Source: Pilatotrama ljubarskyi (Eukaryota; Basidiomycota; Agaricomycetes; Polyporales; Polyporaceae). From it: a stretch of 64,000 nt of DNA. The position numbers and the translations under genes were made by a program. Below are positions 46,914 to 56,511 of this stretch, piece by piece. Numbering within the stretch: position 1 is the stretch's first letter; the number at the start of each line of letters is the position of its first letter. The notes under the pieces are model-generated. The model was not told the origin of the DNA. It made no database searches and worked only from the letters and a program-made list of their open reading frames with translations. Location: positions 219,875 to 283,874 of the forward strand of contig MU277670.1 in assembly GCA_022385805.1 (NCBI GenBank). The letters are read 5' to 3'.

Positions 46914-48217
46914 ATGTCCACCGCCTACCGCCCCGACCTTCTCGCCCCCTATCTCGCTCTCCCCCAGGGCGACAAAGTCCAGGCAGAGTGTAGGTCTCCT
47001 GCTTTAGATCAGTGCGGGGTATGTGCTCACTCGCTTGACTTCTCCAGACGTCTGGATCGACGGCGATGGCGGTGTCCGCTCGAAGACGACGGTGAGCACA
47101 TTGCATCGACGTGCCCAACCAGCGTGCCTTACTGACTCTGTCCTCAGACCGTCACCAAGAAGGTGACCGACATCGGAACCCTGCGGATCTGGGACTTCGA
47201 TGGCTCCTCCACCAACCAGGCTCCTGGCAACGACTCCGATGTCTACCTCCGTCCTTGCGCCATCTTCAAGGACCCCTTCCGCGGCGGTGACAACATCCTC
47301 GTCCTTGCCGAGTGCTACAACAACGACGGCACCCCTAACCGGACGAACTACCGTCACCACGCCGCAAAAGTCATGGAGCTCGCCAAGGACCAGGTTCCCT
47401 GGTTCGGTATCGAGCAGGAGTACACGCTCTTTGACATGGACGGAACTCCCTACGGATGGCCGAAGGGTGGTTTCCCGGGTCCTCAGGGTCCCTACTACTG
47501 CGGTGCTGGTGCGTTTCATATGCTCCGATTCGGTTCGTCCTGGTAGCATTCCAATTGACGTAACTCTATCATACCAGGCGCCGGAAAGGTTTTCGCTCGT
47601 GACCTGGTCGAGGCTCACTACCGCGCGTGCCTGTACGCCGGTGTGAACATCTCTGGTATCAACGCCGAGGTCATGCCTTCCCAGTGGGAGTTCCAGGTCG
47701 GCCCTTGCGAGGGCATCTCCATGGGCGACCACCTCTGGATGGCCCGCTACCTCCTCATCCGCATCGCCGAGCAGTGGGGCATCAAGGTCTCCTTCCACCC
47801 CAAGCCGCTCCAGGGCGACTGGAACGGTGCTGGCTGCCACACCAACTACTCCACGAAAGCGATGCGCGAGCCCGGAGGCATGAAGCACATCGAGGAGGCC
47901 ATCGCCAAGCTCGCGAAGAGGCACAACGAGCACATCGCCGTCTACGGCGAGGACAACGACCTCCGTCTCACTGGCCGTCACGAGACTGGCCACATCGGCA
48001 CCTTCACCTCTGGCGTTGCCAACCGTGGCGCTTCCATCCGTATTCCCCGTCACGTCGGCGCTCAGGGCTACGGCTACCTCGAGGACCGGCGCCCGGCTTC
48101 CAACATCGGTACGTCTCCATGTCTCCATTCTTCACAGTTCTGTGGCTGATGATCCGTTCCGTAGACCCTTACCGGGTGACGAGCATCATCGTCGAGACTA
48201 CTTGCCTTGACAAGTAA
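46914..48217 (+). CDS. GLN1: glutamine synthetase
   Basis: Eukaryotic type (GSII) glutamine synthetase: glutamate + ammonia + ATP to glutamine, cytosolic decamer. It starts [20 protein letters not shown]; short exons join to [16 protein letters not shown] and [20 protein letters not shown]. Active-site motifs are [12 protein letters not shown] (metal-binding glutamates), [40 protein letters not shown] (ATP-binding region), [20 protein letters not shown] and [20 protein letters not shown]. The last exon gives [17 protein letters not shown]. Four introns of about 50-65 nt follow GT-AG. Length is normal, about 355 residues. It lies on the same strand as ERJ5 and is convergent with VID27. Confidence 0.97.
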
Positions 48218-48598
48218 AAGGACTCTGGGTTGTGGGGGTTTAGAGGTTCACGTTGTAATTCGGATGGTACCCCTTTGTATACGTGTGACCACATCGGCAG
48301 CAGTCTTCCAGCATATAATGTAATTGTTCGTATCTCCATTCGTTTCGTTCGCGTGAGTGAGTACAGTCGAGTCGTGAGAGGGAAAGAGAGGGAAGGATAC
48401 ACGAAGAACGGGGGTCCAACAACGGGGTATCGCGGACGGCGCGACCCCCTACAATCGAGTCGAGTCAGAATACGAGGATCAGGAAAAACAGATGGCACTG
48501 ATACAGATGAGCGGACGGCCTTCTCTTCAATCAACATGTTTACCCATAGCAAAATCTCCGGAAATAGACACTGCGTCGTATGGTTCGGCCGAACTCCA
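48218..48598. other. intergenic region between convergent genes
   Basis: 3' flanks of GLN1 and VID27. No coding signal. A minus-strand frame continues through here only because the VID27 final-exon region is open in another phase. Confidence 0.4.
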
Positions 48599-51573
48599 TC
48601 AGTACGGCGTATTGACGATACTCGAACGGCTACGGCCGCCTGCCGCGAGGGAGGCCCTCGTCGGCCGCCGCAGGTTCTTCTTGTTGATCGCCAGCACGTC
48701 GTTCTGCAAGGCCACGATCTGTGTCCGACGAGAAGAAACAGAACACGTGAGCGCTCAGTGCTGCCGGAGGGAAAGAGAGGACGGAGGCTTTGACGCACGA
48801 TCTCCTTATCGTCGCCGAACTTGAAGTTGTCTTGCACGACAAACTGGTCGTACCTGAGAACAGAAGCGTCAGTTTAGCCTTCCGCGGGCCAATGGGGTGC
48901 AGAGCGGCGGAGACGGCACACGCACTTCTTAATCTCGTACTTGTCGAGCTGGCCCTTCTTGACCTTGGCAAAGTCCCAGGCGACGACGTACTGACCGGTG
49001 GACGTAACGATCGCGTTCTCTTCCTTGCCCTCGCCCAAATTGAACCTGCCAAGGGGACGCGTGAGCGCACATTCTTGGAACGTAGAAGGGCGAGACTGTA
49101 CCTGGCAGGTGTAAACGAGACGCTGTGGTCCATGTACGCGACGTGCTCCGCGCGTAGCTGCAGCCTCCGCGGGATGGGCTTGGCGTTCGCGGGGAAACTG
49201 CGGTCGAAGCCCAAGCTGCCGGTATAGCGCCCCTCGCCGATGAGAGTATCGATGAGGAGGAGGTACGTCTTCGTCGTCGCGACAATCCAGCGCCCGTCCG
49301 CGGTGACGTCCACACCAATGATCGGGTCCCCGAGCGGCGGCAGGGCCGTCTTCGCGTTCTTGCCGATCGAGTCGAAGAGGCGGATGTCGCCCTTCTCGCT
49401 CGCGACGGCGAGCTTGCCGGCCTCGGTCGTCGCGACGGAGGAGAACTTGTTGCGCGCGACGTACTGCTTGAACTGCGAGTCGACCATCTTCGTGCCCGAC
49501 ACGCGGGGGTCGATGCGGAAGAGCGCGTTGTGCGAGATGCCGACGAGGGTCTGCTCGGGCGTCATCTGCGCGAACTTGTTGTCTGGGGCGATCGCGTCGA
49601 CGGTGATGTCCTCGTGCACTTTCCACTCTTCGACGACCTTGCCGCGCTCGATGTCGAGGTTGTAGAGCGAGTGCGGCTCGGAGGGGTTCATGAGCACCAT
49701 CTTGGTGTCTTGGTCGTGCAGCATAACCTGTGCGATGTCAGCTGGAGCAGAGGTACAGACATCGAAACTATACGTACATGCTTGGGACTGAATACTTTGC
49801 CCTTCGGCGTCGCGACGTTGCTGATGGACGCATAGTACTTGACCTGGTTCTGGCCTGTATGGCTGAACACGCCGATCTTGTCGTCCCGCACGACGTACGA
49901 CCTGTCGCCCTTGTATCCGACCGTGAGCTGCTTGTTCCGGCCCTTCGGCATCTGGGGCGCCTCCTCGTCATCCTCTGGGTATTCTTCCTCTTCCTCGTCT
50001 TCGCTCTTATCTGGGGAGGAGTCAACGCAAGCTTCGCGTGTGGAAGAGGCAAGCCGCGTACCAAGCTCCTCTTCTACGGCATCTTCCTCGTCAGACTCAT
50101 CTTCCGCATCTTTCATCTCGACGTCTTCCACGTTCGAGCTCAGGACGTAGCTTTGCTCTTCGAACTGCAAAGCACATTCAACAATTCGCCCAGCGACAGC
50201 GATGAATGCGTTCCTACCTTTGCCTTCTCCCAAGGGTACTGGTTCATCGTCTCCCACATCGCACGAGTGAACGCGCGCTGGAACTCGTTGAACGCCTCCT
50301 CAGACGTGAACCGCAGGCACCAGCTGTTCCCGACGCCATCCGCGTTGACGTTGTTCCACGTGAGCGAGAGCACGCGCGACGACCACCGCTGGTTCATTTC
50401 CGACGAGATCTTGTGGGCGAGCACCTGCCCCTCGTCCGTCGATGCGATGAGCCAGTAGTCGTACGGGCCTCCCTTGCGGTTGTGCGCCACTCGCGCGGTC
50501 ACGTCCGCCTGCTTCGCAAAGACGCCCTGGTCCTTGTCCCACAGGTGCAGCTCCGCGGTCTCTGTCGCTAGCGAGGGCATATCGGGGTCAGACGAGGCGA
50601 CTGGTTTCTTCTTCTGAGTCGTCACGGGCTTCGAGGAAGTGGCAGCGACTGTGTGCTCGTCTGTTGTTGCAGCAGAAGATGCGGACGCCTTCCGTGACGT
50701 CGTCTTTGTCTTCGACTTCTTTGCTGCGGGTGGCCTGGTGATAAGGGCCATCAGGGACGCCGAGCTTAACCTAGTATGGGGCCTGAACGGGGAGAACAGC
50801 ACGCACTGGTAGATGAACTCCTGCAGATCCGCATCCGAAAGGTTGTCTGCGCTCGCGCGGTACTTGCGCTCGTACATCGCTCGGTACATGCACGTCTCGA
50901 AGAACGCGCGGGTCGGCTCGTTGGTGCCCGCCGCCACGAACTCGTACAGCTCGTCGTCGTCCCCTTGCAGGTCTCTCCAGACGAAGGTCGGCTCGCCGTC
51001 CGCTGACTGGCCTGTCCGGAACTCGAGCTCTTCGCAGATCAAGAATACACGCTCCTCGTCGGCTGTGGGCGGCAATGCGCAGAAGTCGGGATAGTGTTAG
51101 ATGTCTCAGCTTCGCGGCCAGTTGGGACTGGACACACGCACTCTCTTCTTCGTCCTCGAGCAGCTCCTGATCGCCCTCCTCATATACGCGCGTTATCACG
51201 AGCTGGAACGTGTGCTCCATGGAGGGTACCCTCCGGATGGTCGCCATGGCGTCATTGTATCTGCAGAACCCCTCTATCTCAGCACAAGAACGAGAGACAA
51301 TGAAGCGGAAAGATGGCGACGGACATGCATTCGCGACCGCCGCGCACCGCGCCGGAGCGGACGAGGTAGAGCTGGCCCTCGGAGATCTTGACGACCTCGG
51401 CCGCATTGGGATCGTCTGCGATGCGGTGATGTCAGTGGCCGGGACTTGCGCTCGGAGTGAGCGGCGCGAGACGTACGCCAGACTTTGCCTAGGACTTCAG
51501 ATGGGCAAAGCGATCAGTTCCGCATGCCGTTCAGCGAAATAAATGAGAACGCACGGCTCCTGAAGATGTTCAT
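48599..51573 (-). CDS. VID27: VID27-like protein
   Basis: Homologue of yeast Vid27, named from vacuolar import and degradation of fructose-1,6-bisphosphatase; molecular role unclear. The start at 51573 reads MNIFRS with an intron directly after. The N-terminal part holds QLYLVRSG-type sequence and FLICEELEFRTGQSADGEP, FVWRDLQGDDDELYEFVAAG, RAFFETCMYRAMYERKYRAS. A PH-like segment follows (AELHLWDKDQGVFAKQADV, YDYWLIASTDEGQVLAHKIS, CLRFTSEEAFNEFQRAFTRA), then an acidic linker (DEEEEYPEDDEEAPQMPKGR). The C-terminal propeller domain includes NKQLTVGYKGDRSYVVRDDK, TPEQTLVGISHNALFRIDPR, KLAVASEKGDIRLFDSIG, IIGVDVTADGRWIVATTKTY and VAWDFAKVKKGQLDKYEIKK. The end is NKKNLRRPTRASLAAGG then about 12 residues. 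Domain order and about 800-residue length fit VID27. Confidence 0.92.
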
Positions 51574-51620
51574 GGTGGTGGGGGAGGACAAGAGGGAATT
51601 ATCGTGGACGCTCGCTGCGA

Positions 51621-52253
51621 GTGCTTGACATCTCCTGCAATCCGGCGGCTCCGCGCCCCGTGCACCGTGACTGTCGCGCTTGTGACATGCTAGCTCATGC
51701 TAGTCGCGTCAGTCACGTCACGCCGCTTTACGAGCGTCGAGCGTCCTCGGCTGCAGTGGCGGCACCGGACGAGTCGAGCGGGACTCCGACGTGGACATGG
51801 CCTCCTCGACGCGCTTCACGACGCCCCCGGCCTCCTCTCCTCGTGCGTCCTGCCTCAGCTTGTCTTTCTAGATATGCTGTTGACTCCGAGGCCCCCCACA
51901 TAGCGAGGGAACCCGTCACCCCCGACACGGGTCTCCGCAACCGCGGCACTCCGCGCAACGGCAGCGAGGTCTGTCCTTCGACCTACAGTGTACATTATGC
52001 TTTATCCCATACCGACGAATGCAAACGACAGCACGGACAAGGGGGCGACGCCTCCCCCACCTCGTCCACCATCTCGAACCTCTCCCGCATCCTCGAGCCC
52101 TCGCGCTCACTGTACCGCCCCATCCCCTCCGCGCCGCCCTCCGCGTTCGGCACGCCCTCGCGCAAGGTCATCATCCGCGCGGACCCCGCGCTCGTGACGT
52201 GCTTTGACCCTGCCGACAAGGAGTTGTACGACCTCTGGGCTCCCAGGCAATGA
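51621..52253 (+). CDS. small uncharacterised ORF (start and exons uncertain)
   Basis: A 210-codon open frame whose last 70 residues look protein-like: TISNLSRILEPSRSLYRPIP, SAFGTPSRKVIIRADPALVT and CFDPADKELYDLWAPRQ. The upstream part is low-complexity. A 63-nt candidate intron (51970-52032, donor GTCTGT, acceptor GACAG, length a multiple of three) would join RNGSE to HGQGGDAS. The true start could be the frame's own ATG at 51621, 48 nt from the divergent VID27 start codon, or an ATG at 51797 if an intron shifts phase. I could not reconcile the second option. Family unknown. Confidence 0.4.
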   Translation: MLDISCNPAAPRPVHRDCRACDMLAHASRVSHVTPLYERRASSAAVAAPDESSGTPTWTWPPRRASRRPRPPLLVRPASACLSRYAVDSEAPHIAREPVTPDTGLRNRGTPRNGSEVCPSTYSVHYALSHTDECKRQHGQGGDASPTSSTISNLSRILEPSRSLYRPIPSAPPSAFGTPSRKVIIRADPALVTCFDPADKELYDLWAPRQ

Positions 52254-52859
52254 GCAATGAGACGACCATGTCCACGGTGCCGGACAGTATTCTGTTCGGA
52301 GTACAAGGAGACCGTCATCGAACAATGCGGAATTCGCAGCAACCGTCAAGGCCTCCCTTGTACACAGTTGGTGGTTCCCAAGACCCTCGTTCACAGGCGG
52401 CGTCAATGAATGAGCAGAGAACAAAACGTCGGTGGTCAGAAAGGTTCGCGATGCTCCCTCCACGTCCCACGTCATGTGCCTCCTCGGTTCCATGGCTACA
52501 GCATACCAGATCTATTGATAATGGTGATGAGAGATGAGGATATTACTACAAGATGCGCGGTGCGTACACCGAATACGAGAGGCTACAGCTCAGGAACGGC
52601 GGAAGAGACGATGATACAGCTACGGTGGTGAATCTGGTGGTAATGCAAAGGATAGTGATGCGCGTGCCAAGACAGCGGGGAAGTGACTACTAGCTGGAAT
52701 GAGTGTGGTAAGATGAGCGCCGAGAACTCTCGGGGCGACCTCAAGCGGGAGGCAAGAACAATGCTACTGTAATAAGTAGTGTGGCAACCAGAACCCTGCG
52801 ATGAGGGAGGTATGCAGCCTGGCAGTCAGGACGTGCTGAACTGACAGTTCGTCAGATCT
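52254..52859. other. intergenic region between convergent genes
   Basis: 3' flanks of the small ORF and the BTB-like gene, about 600 nt. No coding or repeat signal noticed. Confidence 0.4.
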
Positions 52860-54556
52860 TCAGATCCAGTCGGCCGCCGGCTTCGCCTTCAACGACGCGA
52901 ACCCGTCCTTCTTCGGGCTCCTGTCTCTCATGCTTAGCGACCCGCGCTGGCAGAAGCCGGAGGGAGGAGACGGCCACGGCCCGTCGACCTCCGCGCTGCT
53001 CCCGCTCTTCCTCGTGCCGCTGCCCGCCTCCCCGCTCGCGAACCCCGAATCGTCCGACCGCCTATGCGCAGCCTTGTCCGCGCAGCCCTCAGCGGGCTCG
53101 TCGCGCTCGCGCAGCGTATGCAGGCTGCGCACCGAGTGGATGCTCGCATTGCTGAACCCGCGCATGTGCAGCCCGAGACCGAGGCTGCTGGGCGTCGCTT
53201 GGCGGTGTCGGAGCTCATCCGCGCAGAGCTTCTCCAGCTCGGAGAGTCCGAGGTAGCACGCTTCGTCGCGCAGCTCGAGCAATGCTTCGAGGCGGGCTGA
53301 GGAGCCGTTCAGGCGCGCGGCGTGTGGAAGGATGGCCGGCGAGTCGGGCGTCGAGTGGGGTGACCGGAGGTAGGCCAGGATGTGTGCGTATCTGATCATC
53401 AACATCTGTAAGTCCATGTGTTGAGACGGAAGACGAGAAGGACTCACGGAGCACTCGGCCTGTCCAGGAATACATGAAGGTTCGTCGACGCCTGGGTCAG
53501 AACACCAGACGAAGCGAGATGGTGATGGAAGATGGAATTGAACGAGCTCTCGACCTCGCTGCTCGTGGAGTACACGGACTGCGCGTCCGCATCGGTCGTC
53601 GGGAACAGCCCGAGCAGGAACGACGCGAGCTGCGATGGCCGCGAGACCAGCGTGGCCATCGTGGTCCGGTGCGTCGCGGTGCTCGTCTCTAGCGACACAA
53701 TGATCTTCGACGGGTCCAGCGTGTTGTTCGGCATCGGCGACACGAGTATCGCGTCAAAGGGCGGCTGAGGTGGCGCGGCGGGAGCGTCTGCAGGCGTTGG
53801 CGGCGTGGTGCTGCAGTAGTCAGCGACGGCGGAGGGAGGAGGCCTGTTCTTGGGCGAGGGACGTAGGGGAGAGACCGGGCGCGCTTGGGCGACCTCGGAA
53901 TCGTAGTCTGGGATAGAGGGGATTGACGGGGGTGGTCGCGAGGGCGGTGGCGGATGGGACGTGACAGACATGGACGTGGATGTGGAGTGCCAGTCGAGCG
54001 TCCCCGTCTCGGCTATGGTGTCCTCGTCCTCCTCTTCGTACTCCGAATCGTTGTCCGGAATAGGCGGTAGCGGAGGACTACCGGGACGCTCGTATTCCGC
54101 GCTGTCCTCGTACTCCTTTGCCATCTGACGTTGGGGCCGTTGGGGGGATGAGCTGCGAGTGCGGGTGAGCAGGTCGGGGGACGAGGCAGAGGCTCTCGGA
54201 CCAGCAAGAGCATCCTGCGGCGTCCTGACGATGGTCGCACCGGCGCCGAGTACGCCACTACGCTGGTGGGACATTGCCTCGATGGGGTCTGCGAAGCGGG
54301 GCTCTGATATGCGGACGGGACGCGAGGGCGCGTAGGGCGTGGTAGAATTGGTCGAGCTCGAGGACGACGCGCGGGCGAGCCATGTCATTGGACTCGACAC
54401 GGACGGACGGCGCGTCTTCATCTTCGGCCTTGGGCTCGTCGGGGGCGACGTTGGGCGAGCGGCGGGGGTGCTGCCGGCGGCCTGGGGCGGGGCAGGGATG
54501 GGGCGGGCGATGGAGTGCTGAGTTCTGTGGTGGGGGGAGCGCGCGGAGTGCAGCAT
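52860..54556 (-). CDS. Ser/Pro-rich protein with BTB/POZ-like C-terminal domain
   Basis: Exons 53448-54556 and 52860-53391 give 546 residues from MLHSARSPHHRTQHSIARP. The first 300 residues are Ser/Pro/Arg-rich with short acidic patches (YEDSAEYERPGSPPLPPIPD, DNDSEYEEEDEDTIAETG). An ordered region starts at PFDAILVSPMPNNTLDPSKI and continues VSLETSTATHRTTMATLVSR, HHHLASSGVLTQASTNLHVF, LDRPSAP spliced to YAHILAYLRSPHSTPD. It ends with helices LEALLELRDEACYLGLSELE and KLCADELRHRQA. The alternation of strand, LDRP-type turn, HILAYLR and DEACYLGL helices resembles BTB/POZ domains of the potassium-channel-tetramerisation type. The C-terminal tail is Ser-rich and ends KAKPAADWI. Oligomerising or cullin-adaptor function is a family inference only. 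The start could lie further upstream. It shares a 228-nt promoter with the Rpr2-like gene. Confidence 0.72.
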
Positions 54557-54593
54557 AGCTGGGGCTGGGACGGGCGAGCGGATGGGCTGGAGA

Positions 54594-54617
54594 GGGAGGG
54601 AGTGGGGAAGGGGCGGG
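54594..54617 (+). promoter_or_regulatory. G-quadruplex-type motif in the BTB-like / RPR2 shared promoter
   Basis: GGG-A-GGG-AGT-GGGG-AA-GGGG-C-GGG gives five G runs with loops of 1-3 bases. It lies about 38-61 nt upstream of the BTB-like start codon, with the C-rich complement on that gene's sense strand. This is the third such arrangement in the window. Confidence 0.4.
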
Positions 54618-54784
54618 TGCACCGGGCGAAGGCCATTTGAGCAGTGGTCGAAGAACAATGACCGGCCACAGAACAATGCCTCGCACACGCTTATTCCGAC
54701 CCTAACCCCAGTGCCCATTCCCGTTTGGGCAACACACCTTATTGTCCTCGGCGCTTGCCTGGCGCGCCCTCTCCCGCAACCGCG

Positions 54785-55510
54785 ATGCAGCAGCCTGCTC
54801 ACAACGCGGCCACCGCAAAGTTCCAGCTCGCGCTCCCTTCTCTCCTCACTCCCATCTCCCCCCATCTCGCAGCCTTGCATGCTACACGTGCCCGCCTCCT
54901 CTACCCGGCAGACACCTCCCTCGCCACAACACACTGCACGCGTTGCGGGTCGCCGTTCCTGCTCACCGGCGGACGCACGAGGTCCGTCCGCAAGAAGAGG
55001 AGAAAATCGGCCGCGGGCGCACCCTCGGTGATGCGGCTTCTAAGGCGGTCGTGCCGGGCTTGCGGCTACGACGACGACGTCCCGCTGAACCCGGGTAACG
55101 CGCCTGCGTTCCCGAACACCCGCGATCGCGCCAGACGCAAATCATCTTCCACGCCTCATGCAACCAGTGCAGCTGCAACTGCCGCTAAGCCTGCCACCTC
55201 TGCGTCCATACAACAGCATGCACCGGTATCTCAGCCGCACGCACCTGGGTCGTTGCAATCTCCTGCTACTCCGGGCTCGTCTCGCTCGAGCTCTCTCGCT
55301 CCTGGCCCTCGCTCGACGCCAACGCCTACGGCTGCTGGTTCTCTAAAGCCTGCTCAAGCGGGTCCATCCAGACCAGAAGCTTCCCAGGCGAAGTCGCGTC
55401 CAAAGAAGAAAGCGGGCCTGCAGAGCCTCCTCGCCCGCAACCGCGAGAAGCAGGAACAGGAGAAAAAGCGCGAGGGCCAGGGCCTCTCCGCCTTCCTCCA
55501 AGGCCTGTGA
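54785..55510 (+). CDS. RNase P/MRP subunit, Rpr2/Rpp21/Snm1 family
   Basis: Single exon, 241 residues from MQQPAHNAATAKFQLALPS. The helical N-terminus ends in LHATRARLLYPADTSLATTH, typical of the family, and leads to a zinc ribbon with two CxxC pairs: CTRCGSPFLL and CRACGYDD, separated by a basic stretch (RSVRKKRRKSAAG). The C-terminal half is low-complexity Ser/Pro/Ala ending in a charged helix (KKKAGLQSLLARNREKQEQE) and GQGLSAFLQGL. The family includes the RNase P protein Rpr2 and the RNase MRP protein Snm1; the long basic/low-complexity tail slightly favours Snm1, but the choice is open. An in-frame ATG at 54725 would add 20 residues. Confidence 0.82.
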   Translation: MQQPAHNAATAKFQLALPSLLTPISPHLAALHATRARLLYPADTSLATTHCTRCGSPFLLTGGRTRSVRKKRRKSAAGAPSVMRLLRRSCRACGYDDDVPLNPGNAPAFPNTRDRARRKSSSTPHATSAAATAAKPATSASIQQHAPVSQPHAPGSLQSPATPGSSRSSSLAPGPRSTPTPTAAGSLKPAQAGPSRPEASQAKSRPKKKAGLQSLLARNREKQEQEKKREGQGLSAFLQGL

Positions 55511-56511
55511 TACCGATAGCCTGTCGTCCATCGTCCCTACTCCCGTGCGCGCCCTTCTCGCGTGCGTCGAGACGACCCTGAACGGCCCGGTAAGCCCTCC
55601 CTATCCTGACGGCTCGATGCGACCACGCTCATTCTTCATCCAACAGTCAGCTACGCTCGCTGTCATCTTGATGCCATTACCAGAGGCACTACGTCGCCCA
55701 TGCATGTCGAGGCTGCAAGATGGAGTGGCCGCTCGACAGATGGCGTCCACGCATGTGGCTCGGGGAAGGGATCCTAGCCTCCGATCCCTCCAATGATTGG
55801 CTCCCCAGCTTCTTTCAGACAGCCTGCCAGGGCCCTCGAAGCCGCAGCGCCTACACTGAGGTCATGTGTGTCAATATCTCTGCACGGCCCTGCGCAGATG
55901 AGGGGGATGGCCTGCCCGTGGTCGTAGCCTGCCGTGTGCAGAGTAGCAACGGTCCTGTCAATATGACCGGAATGACATCCACCGATGGTTCTGACCTTCC
56001 CTCACGGCGTGCTGCTTGATAAGTTGGGTGGTTCGCACTTCTCATCTCGGGCCTTGCAAGTCGTTAGGGCGAGCGATTGAGGAAACAGCATACACATTCA
56101 CGAAACAATCCGCGAGCGAAACATCCTCCAGATAACATCTTGGACTGCGACCGATGGTCCCGGCGCACGATCCAGAAGATATGGAATGCGAAGTGAGGTG
56201 GTAATGAAGAAGCGAAGCCGGGCTATGCGGGTAGACAATATCACCGACGAGTGCTGTCGGCGACGCGTTACAAAGGGGTACAGTCGCACGGAGGCAATCG
56301 TGACAGCAGGGGTGGTAGCGAGCCGTATGCAATCGTACAAAGGGAGAACACGCGAAGATAGCGAGGAAGAAAAGGGAAGGGAGGAAGGCAGGCAGAACAA
56401 CTCGAACTCCGACCACTATCGTACATAGAACCGTCCTGGGACCATCTGAGGCAAGACGCGCACCGACCGACCGACCGACGTTAGCACTGGGCGAGCAAGC
56501 GCACCGTTCGT
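55511..56511. other. intergenic region between convergent genes
   Basis: About 1 kb holding the 3' flanks of the Rpr2-like gene and the SSD1-like gene. A four-copy CCGA tandem repeat lies at about 56463-56479, 30-50 nt beyond the SSD1 stop codon on its transcribed side. No coding signal supported. Confidence 0.45.
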
